Shown here piece by piece: positions 8,871-18,229 of a stretch of DNA of 64,000 nucleotides. The DNA is taken from the NCBI RefSeq assembly GCF_029428875.1, contig NZ_JAJSOO010000001.1:2046001-2110000 (forward strand), in the 5' to 3' direction. The first letter of the stretch is position 1. Each line of letters opens with the position of its first letter. A program made the translations under genes and the position numbers. This DNA is from Streptomyces sp. JH34 (GTDB taxonomy: Bacteria > Actinomycetota > Actinomycetes > Streptomycetales > Streptomycetaceae). Under the pieces are notes generated by a model. The model was not told where the DNA came from, ran no database searches, and saw only the letters and a program-made list of their open reading frames with translations.

Positions 8871-9452
8871 CTGCCGTCTGGACCCTTGTCGCTGGGGCGC
8901 TGCCCGGAGGTGCGCCGGTTGTCGGATTCGCTATCCCTGTAAAGCGCCAGGCTAAACATCCGATTCCCCGCCGTGGCCGGGATGAGACGGCGATCATCAT
9001 GTGAGTTTCCTCACGAAGTTGCCGACAAAACACTCATTGCGGACAGTTGATCATGGGAAGCAAACCAGACAATACGTTACTGAATCTGCCATTCCGCTCC
9101 CGATCATGGCGTCTGGGACACCCGCCACCCCGGGGGAGTCCACCCACAATGGCCCCATTTGACCGTGTACACGCTCCACATCTTGTTACGCACCCATCAC
9201 ACCGTGTCATCCAGGTCACAGCCCGGTACACGGCCCTTGTTGGAGATCCATCACTGTGCTGGAATTCCACGCACCGCCGCGGGTTTCAGGCCCAGCGCGC
9301 AGGGGCGCAACGCAGCGCCGAGTGGCGGCGGGAGGGGGAAGTACGCCGGTCACTCACGACCACCATGGGGCGCGTCCAGCGCCCCACGACGCCGACACCG
9401 TGCCGCCGCGCCCACGCGCGGAGGGACGCCTGGTCCAGAGGTTGCGACGCTA
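8871..9452. other. 582-bp intergenic region upstream of conservon 1
   Basis: No convincing gene. The stretch 8990-9110 is AT-richer than its surroundings and contains a direct repeat GATCATGG at 9049-9056 and 9102-9109, a small inverted repeat GTGAG/CTCAC at 9001-9014, and a weak promoter-like pair TTGATC-18-AATACG. It probably carries divergent control regions for the 61-aa peptide gene and cvnA1. Confidence 0.5.
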
Positions 9453-12400
9453 GTGCAGGGACGTTTCAAGAGGGATGGCATGGGGTCGCCCCAGCCCCGC
9501 CAGGGCCGAGGGGAAGCTCCGGCGGATCAGGAGCCGCGCGGCGGGAACGACCGCGGTTCCTCGCCCCAGCACGCCCAGATCCCCGGTGCTGCCGGTGACG
9601 GCGGCGACCGTGCGCAGCGCTCCGGCACGACGGGTGCCGACGGCGCGGACGCCACGGCGCCGCAGAGCCCGGCCGGGCCCACCTCCGCCGGCTCACGCAT
9701 GGCCCTGCGCAACTGGCGCATCAGTACGCGTCTGGTCTCGCTGCTGGCCCTCCCGGTGGTCGCGGCGACCACGCTGGGCGGGCTGCGCATCAACCAGTCC
9801 ATGAACGACATGGACCAGCTGGAGCACATGCAGCTGCTCACCAAGATGACCAAGCAGGCGACCGCGCTCGCCAACGCGCTCCAGGAGGAGCGCGACAAGT
9901 CGGCCGGCCCGCTGTCGAACGGCGTGAAGGCCACCGACTACAAGGTCACCCAGCCCCGGGAGCGCACCGACCGCGCGAAGGCCGCCTTCCTCGACGCGAC
10001 CGACGAGATCGGCAACACCCCCGGCGACGCCGCGCTGGACAGCATCCACGCGAGCGTCAGTCAGATCAGCACCCAGCTGGGCAACATCACCAGCATCCGC
10101 AAGGATGCGTACGCCCCGGACAGCCCGAGCCTCAACACGATCGACCAGTACAGCCAGCTGATCACCTCGTTGCTGAGCCTGTCGCAGGACATGGCGCAGG
10201 CCACCAGCAACCCGGAGATGATCAAGCGCACGCGTGCGCTGGCGGCCTTCTCCTCCTCGAAGGAGTACGCCTCGGTCGAGCGCGCCATCATCGCCGGAGC
10301 GCTCCCCGGCGGCGAGAGCGACGAGACGCACCTGAACGACAACGACCAGGCGTTCGGGCGCAACGCGCTCGGCAAGGCGAGCTCGACCCTCAAGACGTTC
10401 GAGACGACCTACGAGTCCACGGGCAAGAGCTCCGCCGAGCTGCTGGCCCCGCTGGACAACGGGAATCCCGAGATCACCGCCGCGGACATCTATGCGAAGA
10501 AGGTGCTCGACAGCCCTCTCGGCATGGAGGGCAGCGGCGGCAAGACGCGCACGTACATGGACTGGTACGACCAGAGCTCCAACAAGATCCAGGCCATGAA
10601 GACCATCGAGGAGACCCTCCTCGGTGAGATGGAGAGCAAGGCCCGCGAGCTGCGTGAGGAGTCGCAGCGCGACGCGATCCTCAACGGTGCGATCATCCTC
10701 ATCGTCCTCGGCGTGTCGCTGGTCGGTGCCTTCGTCGTGGCGCGCTCCATGATCCGTTCGCTGCGGCGGCTCCAGGACACCGCGACCCGGGTCGCCCAGG
10801 AGCGCCTGCCCGAGCTCGTCAGGCAGCTCTCCGAGACGGACCCGCAGGACGTCGACACCTCCGTCGAGTCGGTCGGTGTGCACTCCCGGGACGAGATCGG
10901 CCAGGTGGCCGCGGCCTTCGACGACGTGCACCGCGAGGCGGTCCGTCTGGCCGCCGAGCAGGCGCTGCTGCGAGGCAACGTCAACGCGATGTTCACCAAC
11001 CTCTCGCGCCGCAGCCAGGGCCTCATCCAGCGCCAGCTCTCGCTCATCTCCGAACTGGAGTCCCGCGAGGCCGACCCGGACCAGCTGTCCTCCCTGTTCA
11101 AGCTCGACCACCTCGCGACCCGTATGCGCCGTAACGGCGAGAACCTCCTCGTCCTCGCGGGCGAGGAGCCCGGCCGCCGGTGGACCCGGCCCGTGCCGCT
11201 GGTCGACGTGCTCCGTGCCGCCGCCTCCGAGGTGGAGCAGTACGAGCGCATCGAGCTGGCCGCGGTGCCCGCAACCGAGGTCGCCGGCCGCGTCGTCAAC
11301 GACCTCGTGCACCTGCTCGCCGAGCTGCTGGAGAACGCCACGTCGTTCTCCTCGCCTCAGACGAAGGTGCGGGTCACCGGTCACGCACTGCCCGACGGCC
11401 GTGTGCTCGTCGAGATCCACGACACCGGTATCGGCCTCTCCCCCGAGGACCTGGCGGCGATCAACGAGCGGCTCGCAGCGCCGCCCACCGTGGACGTCTC
11501 GGTATCGCGCCGCATGGGTCTGTTCGTGGTCGGCCGGCTGTCCCTGCGTCACGGCATCCGCATCCAGCTGCGGCCCTCCGACTCCGGTGGTACGACCGCA
11601 CTGGTCATGCTGCCCATGGAGGTCGCGCACGGCGGCAAGCAGCCGCCGAAGCAGGCCCAGGGCAAGGGCCCGCAGGGCGGCGGCGCCCCGGGTGGGCTGC
11701 TGGGCGGTGGCGCTCCCGCCGGCGGCGGCCAGCGTCCGGGGCTCGGCGGTCCCGCCTCCGGCCCGGCCATGGGACTGGGTTCGGGCGCTCCGCGCGGACA
11801 GGTCGGTGCGGGCTCCGCACCCCGGGCCGCACTGCCGTCCCGCGACGGCGGCCCGCGTCAGCAGGGCCCCGGCCAGGGTCCCGGTCTGCCCGGTCAGGGC
11901 CGGACCGATGGCCCGCGTCAGGGCGGCGGCCTCGCAGGTGCCTTCTCGGGCGGCGCCCGGCCCGGCGCCCGCCCCCCGCAGGACCCCTCGGCCGGTGCGG
12001 ACTCCGGCCGGCCCAACCTCTTCGGGCACTCCGGCCAGCAGAGCGGCCCGCCCGCGCGGCAGAACCCCCAGCCGCAGCAGGCCCAGCTCGGCCAGGGCGG
12101 ACCGCAGCAGTCCGGCGGCCCCGGCCGCCAGCTGCCGGCCTCCGGTGGACCGCGTGCCGAGCTCCCCGGTGGCAACCCGCAGCCGCAGCGCCCGCAGAAC
12201 ACGAGCTGGGGTGTCGAGGAGCAGGGTGCTCCCCGGGGTTCGCAGCCGGACTTCCCGCGTGGTCACGAGGAGCACGACACCGGCCGGTTCGCGAGGCCGG
12301 GCACGTCCGGCCCGAACCAGCCGTTCAGCCCGCCGGACCAGCGTCCGCCGATGGACGACCGCCAGGGACCGGCCGCCACAGCGGAGTTCGCCCGTCCGGA

Positions 12401-13163
12401 CTTCTCGGCACCGCAGGCGCCCATGGCGCCGCAGGGCCAGGACCCGGCGAGCACGGCGCAGTTCGCCCGCCCCGACTTCAACGCCCAGATGCCGCAGGAC
12501 CAGGGCTTCGGCGCCCAGATGCCGCAGGACCAGGGCTTCGGCGCCCAGGCCCCGCAGCACCCGCAGGCGCAGGCACCTCACTACGGCGACAACGCCGGCT
12601 TCGGCGCGCCGCGCCCGCCGGCCCCGTCCACGGGTGAGCTGCCGCACCGTCCGGCCCTGCCGCAGCACGAGATGCTGCCGCCGGCCGGTCCCGGTGACGG
12701 GCGTACACCTCTGTACGACACGCTGGAGACGAACTGGTTCCACGGACCGCAGCAGGGCGGCCAGCAGCCGCCGGCCGCTCCGCAGGCACCGGCCGCTCCC
12801 CAGCCCGCCGACATCCCGCCTCCGGCCATGCCGCGGCGTGGTGCGGCGGACACCGGCGCGACCAGCTCGTGGCGCGCTTCTCCCAACGACGAGCTCGTGC
12901 GGCAGGCGGAGCGGGTGAAGAAGCCCGCTGCGGGCGGGATCACCACCTCAGGGCTGCCCCGCCGTGTCCCACGTGCCAATTTGGTTCCGGGCACTGCTCA
13001 ACAGCAGAATCATCAGTCCGGACCTCAGGTTTCGCGTGCGCCCGATGACGTACGCGGCCGTCTGACCAATCTCCGCCGGGGCATCCAGCAGGGACGGCAG
13101 GCCAACAACGGCCCGTCGACCGGCAGTTTCCAACTCGGCCCCACTCACCAGCAGGAGCGTTAG
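9453..13163 (+). CDS. cvnA1: Conservon sensor histidine-kinase-like protein CvnA (first copy)
   Basis: A 1236-aa membrane sensor. A first transmembrane helix (about 94-113) and a second (408-430) enclose an extracellular nitrate/nitrite-sensing (NIT)-type helical domain. Then comes a HAMP linker and an HSP90-like ATPase domain with N-box ELLENAT (from residue 624), G1 DTGIGL (657) and G2 MGLFVVGRL (688). No phospho-accepting H-box is obvious, as in known CvnA proteins. Residues ~720-1236 are a disordered Gly/Pro/Gln tail with an exact 30-bp tandem repeat (12483-12542). GTG 9453 was chosen; ATG 9480 with AGAGGGA is an alternative. It heads a four-gene conservon for a G-protein-like signalling complex at the membrane. 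Confidence 0.93.
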   Translation: MQGRFKRDGMGSPQPRQGRGEAPADQEPRGGNDRGSSPQHAQIPGAAGDGGDRAQRSGTTGADGADATAPQSPAGPTSAGSRMALRNWRISTRLVSLLALPVVAATTLGGLRINQSMNDMDQLEHMQLLTKMTKQATALANALQEERDKSAGPLSNGVKATDYKVTQPRERTDRAKAAFLDATDEIGNTPGDAALDSIHASVSQISTQLGNITSIRKDAYAPDSPSLNTIDQYSQLITSLLSLSQDMAQATSNPEMIKRTRALAAFSSSKEYASVERAIIAGALPGGESDETHLNDNDQAFGRNALGKASSTLKTFETTYESTGKSSAELLAPLDNGNPEITAADIYAKKVLDSPLGMEGSGGKTRTYMDWYDQSSNKIQAMKTIEETLLGEMESKARELREESQRDAILNGAIILIVLGVSLVGAFVVARSMIRSLRRLQDTATRVAQERLPELVRQLSETDPQDVDTSVESVGVHSRDEIGQVAAAFDDVHREAVRLAAEQALLRGNVNAMFTNLSRRSQGLIQRQLSLISELESREADPDQLSSLFKLDHLATRMRRNGENLLVLAGEEPGRRWTRPVPLVDVLRAAASEVEQYERIELAAVPATEVAGRVVNDLVHLLAELLENATSFSSPQTKVRVTGHALPDGRVLVEIHDTGIGLSPEDLAAINERLAAPPTVDVSVSRRMGLFVVGRLSLRHGIRIQLRPSDSGGTTALVMLPMEVAHGGKQPPKQAQGKGPQGGGAPGGLLGGGAPAGGGQRPGLGGPASGPAMGLGSGAPRGQVGAGSAPRAALPSRDGGPRQQGPGQGPGLPGQGRTDGPRQGGGLAGAFSGGARPGARPPQDPSAGADSGRPNLFGHSGQQSGPPARQNPQPQQAQLGQGGPQQSGGPGRQLPASGGPRAELPGGNPQPQRPQNTSWGVEEQGAPRGSQPDFPRGHEEHDTGRFARPGTSGPNQPFSPPDQRPPMDDRQGPAATAEFARPDFSAPQAPMAPQGQDPASTAQFARPDFNAQMPQDQGFGAQMPQDQGFGAQAPQHPQAQAPHYGDNAGFGAPRPPAPSTGELPHRPALPQHEMLPPAGPGDGRTPLYDTLETNWFHGPQQGGQQPPAAPQAPAAPQPADIPPPAMPRRGAADTGATSSWRASPNDELVRQAERVKKPAAGGITTSGLPRRVPRANLVPGTAQQQNHQSGPQVSRAPDDVRGRLTNLRRGIQQGRQANNGPSTGSFQLGPTHQQER
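12483..12542 (+). repeat. 30-bp exact tandem duplication inside cvnA1
   Basis: Two adjacent identical 30-bp units encode AQMPQDQGFG twice in the disordered tail. This in-frame repeat is likely variable between strains. Confidence 0.85.
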
Positions 13164-13586
13164 TTGAGCCCCATGAGTCAGGCCGCGCAGAATCTGAACT
13201 GGCTGATCACCAACTTCGTGGACAACACCCCAGGGGTGTCCCACACGGTGGTGGTCTCCGCGGATGGCCTGCTGCTGGCGATGTCCGAAGGTTTCCCGCG
13301 CGACCGCGCCGATCAGCTGGCGGCTGTCGCCTCCGGGCTGACATCGCTGACGGCGGGTGCCTCCCGGATCTTCGAAGGCGGCGCCGTGAGCCAGACGGTC
13401 GTGGAGATGGAGAGGGGATTCCTCTTCCTCATGTCCATCTCCGACGGATCGTCGCTCGCCGTCCTCGCCCATCCGGACGCGGACATCGGCCTGGTCGGGT
13501 ACGAGATGGCTCTCCTCGTGGACCGCGCGGGGACCGTCCTCACCCCTGACCTCCGTGCCGAGCTACAGGGAAGTCTGCTCCACTAG
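13164..13586 (+). CDS. cvnB1: Roadblock/LC7-domain protein CvnB (first copy)
   Basis: 140 aa, a single Roadblock/LC7 (MglB-like) domain that acts as scaffold and GAP-like partner of the small GTPase CvnD. It includes SHTVVVSADGLLLAMSEGF and RADQLAAVASGLTSLTAGAS. The start is taken as TTG immediately after the cvnA stop, because the paralogue at 18230 begins with GTG in the same frame and context; ATG 13173 is an alternative. A GGAG element 9 nt upstream lies inside the end of cvnA1. Confidence 0.93.
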   Translation: MSPMSQAAQNLNWLITNFVDNTPGVSHTVVVSADGLLLAMSEGFPRDRADQLAAVASGLTSLTAGASRIFEGGAVSQTVVEMERGFLFLMSISDGSSLAVLAHPDADIGLVGYEMALLVDRAGTVLTPDLRAELQGSLLH

Positions 13587-13720
13587 ACGGCCATGCGGCA
13601 GACACCTGACACGATCCCCCCAGGTACTACTCAAAACCCTCACCCGTCCGGCCGAAACAGCCCCTCACCGGCCACCTTCAGACGGCAAGCCGACACCCTG
13701 CTGTCACGCCCGGAGGATTT

Positions 13721-14128
13721 ATGACCCCGCCACCCGCCTCACATGATCCGTACGGCGCACTGCACCACGCGTCGTACGACGGTGAAGGCGATCAGCCACT
13801 GGTGCGCCCGTACGCCATGACCGGCGGCCGGACCCGGCCGCGCTACCAGCTCGCGATAGAGGCGCTGGTCAGCACGACAGCGGACCCCGCCCACCTCGGG
13901 ACCCTGCTGCCCGAGCACCAGCGGATCTGCCACCTGTGCCGTGAGGTCAAGTCGGTGGCCGAGGTCTCGGCCCTGCTGTCCATGCCTCTGGGCGTGGCAC
14001 GGATCCTCGTGGCGGACCTGGCGGAAGCCGGCATGGTGGCCATCCACCAGCCGGGCAACGGAGAGGCCGGCGGCGCGCCGGATGTGACACTGCTCGAAAG
14101 GGTGCTCAGTGGACTTCGCAAGCTCTAG
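13721..14128 (+). CDS. cvnC1: DUF742 protein CvnC (first copy)
   Basis: 135 aa of the DUF742 family, always found between cvnB and cvnD. The typical core is VRPYAMTGGRTRPRYQLAIE, then LPEHQRICHLC (Cys pair) and a winged-helix-like MPLGVARILVADLAEAG, ending in the invariant LLERVLSGLRKL. The ATG has an ideal GGAGG site. The last 20 nt overlap cvnD1, giving translational coupling. In studied conservons CvnC takes part in the membrane complex; its biochemical job is unknown. Confidence 0.93.
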   Translation: MTPPPASHDPYGALHHASYDGEGDQPLVRPYAMTGGRTRPRYQLAIEALVSTTADPAHLGTLLPEHQRICHLCREVKSVAEVSALLSMPLGVARILVADLAEAGMVAIHQPGNGEAGGAPDVTLLERVLSGLRKL

Positions 14129-14690
14129 CGGCGGTACGGCCCGCTCCACCACCTCGGCGAAGATCGTGGTGGCAGGGGGCTTCGGCGTGGGTAAGACCAC
14201 GTTTGTCGGTGCCGTTTCGGAGATCAATCCGCTGCGCACCGAAGCCGTGATGACGTCCGCGTCCGCGGGCATCGACGACCTGACCCACACCGGGGACAAG
14301 ACCACCACCACGGTGGCCATGGACTTCGGACGCATCACCCTGGACCAGGACCTGATCCTCTACCTGTTCGGCACCCCCGGACAGGACCGCTTCTGGTTCA
14401 TGTGGGACGACCTGGTCCGCGGCGCCATCGGTGCCGTCGTCCTCGTCGACACCCGACGCCTCGCCGACTGCTTCCCCGCGGTCGACTACTTCGAGAACAG
14501 CGGCCTCCCCTTCGTCATCGCCCTCAACGGCTTCGACGGACACCAGCCCTACACACCCGACGAAGTACGCGAAGCACTCCAGATCGGCCCGGACGCCCCG
14601 ATCATCACGACGGACGCCCGCCACCGCGCGGACGCCAAGAGCGGCCTGATCACCCTGGTCGAGCACGCCCTGATGGCCCGGCTGAAGTAG
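14109..14690 (+). CDS. cvnD1: Ras-like small GTPase CvnD (first copy)
   Basis: 193 aa MglA-like GTP-binding protein. P-loop GGFGVGKTT near residue 23, switch-II equivalent FGTPGQDRFWFMWDDL, and a nucleotide-base-recognition segment ALNGFDGHQ replacing NKxD. The G-protein switch of the conservon. GTG start at 14109 inside the end of cvnC1. Its DNA is almost identical to cvnD2, with a 316-bp block (14137-14452) that has no difference, which is unusual for paralogues whose A genes differ strongly. Confidence 0.94.
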   Translation: MDFASSSGGTARSTTSAKIVVAGGFGVGKTTFVGAVSEINPLRTEAVMTSASAGIDDLTHTGDKTTTTVAMDFGRITLDQDLILYLFGTPGQDRFWFMWDDLVRGAIGAVVLVDTRRLADCFPAVDYFENSGLPFVIALNGFDGHQPYTPDEVREALQIGPDAPIITTDARHRADAKSGLITLVEHALMARLK

Positions 14691-14730
14691 CCGCAAGTCG
14701 GGAGCGATCTACGGAAGTTGTTGTAGTCAC

Positions 14731-14769
14731 GCGGGGGCGGGCTGTGTCCTTTGACACGCTCCGCCCCCG
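14731..14769 (+). terminator. Terminator after conservon 1
   Basis: Outer stem CGGGGGCGG/CCGCCCCCG with an inner GTGTC/GACAC stem, 40 nt after the cvnD1 stop. Confidence 0.75.
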
Positions 14770-14845
14770 TGTTCATAACATTTCGACAGTGAAATGGGGC
14801 GCCGTCGATACCCGACGCACACGACTGGTGCCGCTGCGCTCATGT

Positions 14846-14869
14846 GAGCCTCGCCTTTTGGCGGGGCTC
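14846..14869 (+). terminator. Second hairpin with T-rich tail before conservon 2
   Basis: GAGCCTCGCC/GGCGGGGCTC (one G-T pair), TTTT loop, followed by GTTCTTTATG: a good intrinsic terminator. Being close to cvnA2 it could be a second terminator or an attenuator. Confidence 0.65.
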
Positions 14870-14905
14870 GTTCTTTATGCCCGTTTTATCGGCGGTCGGC
14901 CGTAC

Positions 14906-14924
14906 TCGGAATCAAACATTCCGA
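14906..14924. promoter_or_regulatory. Palindrome upstream of cvnA2
   Basis: Perfect 7-bp arms TCGGAAT and ATTCCGA around CAAAC, about 115 bp before the cvnA2 start. A possible regulator-binding site; the protein is unknown. Confidence 0.4.
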
Positions 14925-15039
14925 CTGTTTGGAACGCGACCGGTCCGCGTGCTGCAATGCCTCGAACTACCGAGCAGTACGGCCCCTGAACGATAATCCG
15001 GCACAACGTAGGTGCCGACGCCGAGAGGTTGTTGGTCGA

Positions 15040-18000
15040 GTGAGGCGAAGCAACGAGGGCTCCGCGGCGCAGCCGGAGCGGGGCAATTTCACGCCGCCGC
15101 CGCGCGCTGCGGTGTCCCCGCCTGCGGACACGTCGTCCGAGGCGGGCCCGGCGGGCGGCAGCACGAACCGGCTGTCGCCCCGGAACTGGCGTGTGCCCAC
15201 CCGTCTGAACGCGATCCTCCTGATCCCGGCGCTGGTCGGCCTGGTCATGGGCGGCTTCCAGGTGAAGGGGTCGGTCGACACCTGGAACGAGGCCCAGGAC
15301 GCGGAGAAGACGGCCCTGGTCGTCCGTGCCGCCGCGGAGTACGGGCAGGCACTGCTGAACGAGCGTGACCTCACCGCTCAGCCCCTGCTGTCGAACAAGC
15401 GCACCGCCGCCGAGGTGGAGCAGGTGCGTGCCACGACGGACAGCGCCGCGGAGAAGTTCGACGCGGCCGTGAAGAACATGCCGGACAAGCAGGGGCTCCA
15501 CCGCCGTCTGAAGCTGTTCGAGGTGGAGGAGCCACTGCTCCCCGAACTGCGCAAGGCCGCCTACGCCGAGGCCATGGACCCGGTGAAGACGGAAGAGGGC
15601 TACACCAAGGTCCAGCACTCGCTGATGGAGTTCTCCAACGAGCTCGGCCTGGGTACCGGCAACATCACCAGTTACGGCCGTACGGTGTACGCGATCGAGC
15701 TGGCCAAGGCCGCAGAATCGCTTCAGCGCTCGATCGGCATGCACCTGCTGGTGCGTCCGAGCCAGGAGGAGCGCAAGTTCGACGGCCAGGTCACGGCGTT
15801 CAGCTCGTACAACTACCTGGAGCAGATCGCCCTCGGTGAGTTCGTCTCCGGTGGTACGGAGGCGGACGCGGCCCGGCTGAAGGAAGTCATGGCCGGCAAG
15901 GCCGCCGAGGGGGCCGAGCAGCTGAAGGCCGCCGCGGCGCAGGCCAAGGCCGCGGGCAAGCCCTTCGTGGCACCGCCGAGCATCGACGGTTCGGTCTTCG
16001 ACGGCATGGCCCAGCAGATAGGCGCGGGCCGGTCGCCCGAGGAGCTGAAGGCCAAGGGCATCACCCCCGAGACCTGGATGGCCGCGTCGACCGCGAAGTT
16101 CGACGGCTACACCACGGTCGAGAACGAGCTCGTCGACAAGGCCGTGACCGAGGCGGCGGAGATCTCGTCCGACGCCCGCAACGACGCCATCCTGAACGCC
16201 GCGATCGTCATCGTCGCGCTGCTGGCGGCCTTCGTCATCGCCGGGCTCATGGCCCGCCAGATGAGCCGCTCGATGCGCCAGCTGCGCACGGCCGCCTTCG
16301 GCATCGCCGAGCAGCGGCTGCCGATGCTGGTCGACCAGCTGTCGCGGACCGAGCCCGGCCGGGTGGACACCCGGGTGCAGCCGATCCCGATCAACAGCCA
16401 GGACGAGATCGGCGAGGTCGCCCGCGCCTTCGACCAGGTGCACCGCGAGGCCGTCCGGCTCGCCGCCGAGCAGGCCATGCTGCGGGGCAACGTCAACGCG
16501 ATCTTCACCAACCTGTCGCGCCGCAACCAGTCGCTCATCGAGGGCCAGCTGACCCTCATCACCGACCTGGAGAACAACGAGGCCGACCCGGACCAGCTGG
16601 AGAGCCTCTTCAAGCTGGACCACCTGGCCACGCGTATGCGCCGCAACGGCGAGAACCTCCTCGTCCTCGCGGGCGAGGAGCCCGGCCGGCGGTGGAACCA
16701 GCCGGTGCCGCTGGTCGACGTGCTGCGCGCCGCCTCTTCGGAGGTGGAGTCCTACGAGCGCATCGAGCTCACCGGTGTGCCGGAGAGCGAGATCCACGGC
16801 CAGGCCGTGACCGACCTCGTGCACCTGCTGGCCGAGCTCCTGGAGAACGCCACCACGTTCTCCTCGCCGCAGACCAAGGTCCGGGTCACCGCGACCCGGC
16901 TGCCCGACGGCCGCGTCATGGTCGAGATCCACGACAAGGGCATCGGCCTCACCGCCGAGGACTTCGCGGACATCAACCACAAGCTGGCCAACCCGCCGAC
17001 GGTGGACGCCGCGGTGTCCCAGCGGATGGGTCTCTTCGTGGTCGGCCGGCTGGCCGACCGGCACGGCATCCGCGTCCAGCTGCGTCCCTCGGGCGAGCAG
17101 GCCGGAACCACGTCGCTGGTCATGCTCCCGGACGCCATCACCCACGGTGGCGGTGGCGGCGAGGCGGCTCAGAGCGACTTCACCGTCTCCTCGATCATGT
17201 CCGAGCAGAAGCAGCCGCAGGCCTTCGACCCGGCGCCGCAGCCCCTCCCGATGCGCACGGCGGCGGAGCTCGGCTTCGACGACTCCCGCTACGAGACCCC
17301 CGCGGCGGACTCCCCGCAGCTGGACCCGGTCAACCGTTCGCTGATGCGTGAGGAGCGCCGGGCGGCGCTGGAGGCCCAGACGGGCGGCGAGAACCCGGCC
17401 TTCCACCAGGAGGACGGCGCCGGACAGCGTCAGGACTACTCCCAGGAGCAGTACGGCCAGACGCCGTACGCTCCCGAGCAGTACCCCCAGCAACAGCAGG
17501 AGTACACGCAGCCCGGTTACGAGGGCGGCTACGACCCGTACGCCGGCAACGGCTTCCAGGATCCGCAGCAGAACGCCTATCCGGAGGCCGGGTACGCCGC
17601 TCCGGACAGTCGGCAGGAGCAGTACGCCGACCCGTTCGCGCAGCAGGACGGCCTCTCCCACCAGGGTGACTGGGCCGACCAGGGTTCGTATCAGGGATCC
17701 TTCGATCCCCTGGGCCGGCCCGAAACGGAATCCGTCCCGAGCGCTCCCGCCGAGACGCCGGAAAGCGTAGGCTTCGAGCGCCCGGGACCCACCCCGAACC
17801 CCGGTCACGACCTGACCGAGGCGGGTCTCCCGCGGCGGGGCGGCCAGCAGCACTGGCAGCCCACGGGCCGCGGAAACGATCAGCCCGCCCCGCCGCAGCA
17901 GCGGCAGCGGCCGGTGCCGGAACAGCCGCAGGAGCCTGCGGAGGGTGACGGTCCCGAGGACTGGCGCTCGGCGAACGACGAGCGCTGGGAGCGGGCCGAG

Positions 18001-18228
18001 AAGCTCCGGGACCCGAAGGCGGGCGGGATCACTCCTTCCGGTCTCCCCCGGCGCGTGCCCAAGGCCAATCTGGTCGAGGGCACGGCGGAGCAGACCCAGC
18101 AGGGCGGCCCACAGGTCTCCCGCGCCCCTGAGGACGTGCGGGGCAGGTTGAGCAACCTGCGCCGTGGGGTCCTGAAGGGACGTACCGCGGGGTCGGACAC
18201 AAGTGATACCTACAACCAGGAGCGTTAG
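15040..18228 (+). CDS. cvnA2: Conservon sensor histidine-kinase-like protein CvnA (second copy)
   Basis: 1062 aa with the same architecture as cvnA1: disordered N-terminus, transmembrane helix (about 56-75), NIT-like sensor region, second helix (383-404), HAMP linker, ATPase domain with N-box ELLENAT (599), DKGIGL (632) and MGLFVVGRL (663), and a long Gln/Tyr/Pro-rich tail. The sensor part differs strongly from cvnA1, while the ATPase core is closely similar, so the two likely see different signals but feed similar partners. GTG 15040 is in frame with GAGAGG upstream; longer in-frame extensions lack coding character. First gene of the second conservon. Confidence 0.92.
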   Translation: MRRSNEGSAAQPERGNFTPPPRAAVSPPADTSSEAGPAGGSTNRLSPRNWRVPTRLNAILLIPALVGLVMGGFQVKGSVDTWNEAQDAEKTALVVRAAAEYGQALLNERDLTAQPLLSNKRTAAEVEQVRATTDSAAEKFDAAVKNMPDKQGLHRRLKLFEVEEPLLPELRKAAYAEAMDPVKTEEGYTKVQHSLMEFSNELGLGTGNITSYGRTVYAIELAKAAESLQRSIGMHLLVRPSQEERKFDGQVTAFSSYNYLEQIALGEFVSGGTEADAARLKEVMAGKAAEGAEQLKAAAAQAKAAGKPFVAPPSIDGSVFDGMAQQIGAGRSPEELKAKGITPETWMAASTAKFDGYTTVENELVDKAVTEAAEISSDARNDAILNAAIVIVALLAAFVIAGLMARQMSRSMRQLRTAAFGIAEQRLPMLVDQLSRTEPGRVDTRVQPIPINSQDEIGEVARAFDQVHREAVRLAAEQAMLRGNVNAIFTNLSRRNQSLIEGQLTLITDLENNEADPDQLESLFKLDHLATRMRRNGENLLVLAGEEPGRRWNQPVPLVDVLRAASSEVESYERIELTGVPESEIHGQAVTDLVHLLAELLENATTFSSPQTKVRVTATRLPDGRVMVEIHDKGIGLTAEDFADINHKLANPPTVDAAVSQRMGLFVVGRLADRHGIRVQLRPSGEQAGTTSLVMLPDAITHGGGGGEAAQSDFTVSSIMSEQKQPQAFDPAPQPLPMRTAAELGFDDSRYETPAADSPQLDPVNRSLMREERRAALEAQTGGENPAFHQEDGAGQRQDYSQEQYGQTPYAPEQYPQQQQEYTQPGYEGGYDPYAGNGFQDPQQNAYPEAGYAAPDSRQEQYADPFAQQDGLSHQGDWADQGSYQGSFDPLGRPETESVPSAPAETPESVGFERPGPTPNPGHDLTEAGLPRRGGQQHWQPTGRGNDQPAPPQQRQRPVPEQPQEPAEGDGPEDWRSANDERWERAEKLRDPKAGGITPSGLPRRVPKANLVEGTAEQTQQGGPQVSRAPEDVRGRLSNLRRGVLKGRTAGSDTSDTYNQER

Positions 18229-18229
18229 T

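Larger units (their letters stand above)
14691..15039. other. 349-bp region between the two conservons
   Basis: Contains two hairpins (14731-14769 and 14846-14869) and a 19-bp palindrome (14906-14924), described separately. No gene is supported. It should carry the cvnA2 promoter, although conservon 2 could also receive readthrough. Confidence 0.6.

Noticed and set aside
9693..12743. 1016-codon open frame on the minus strand
   Set aside because: Shadow of cvnA1 with biased Leu/Arg/Gly composition and no motif.
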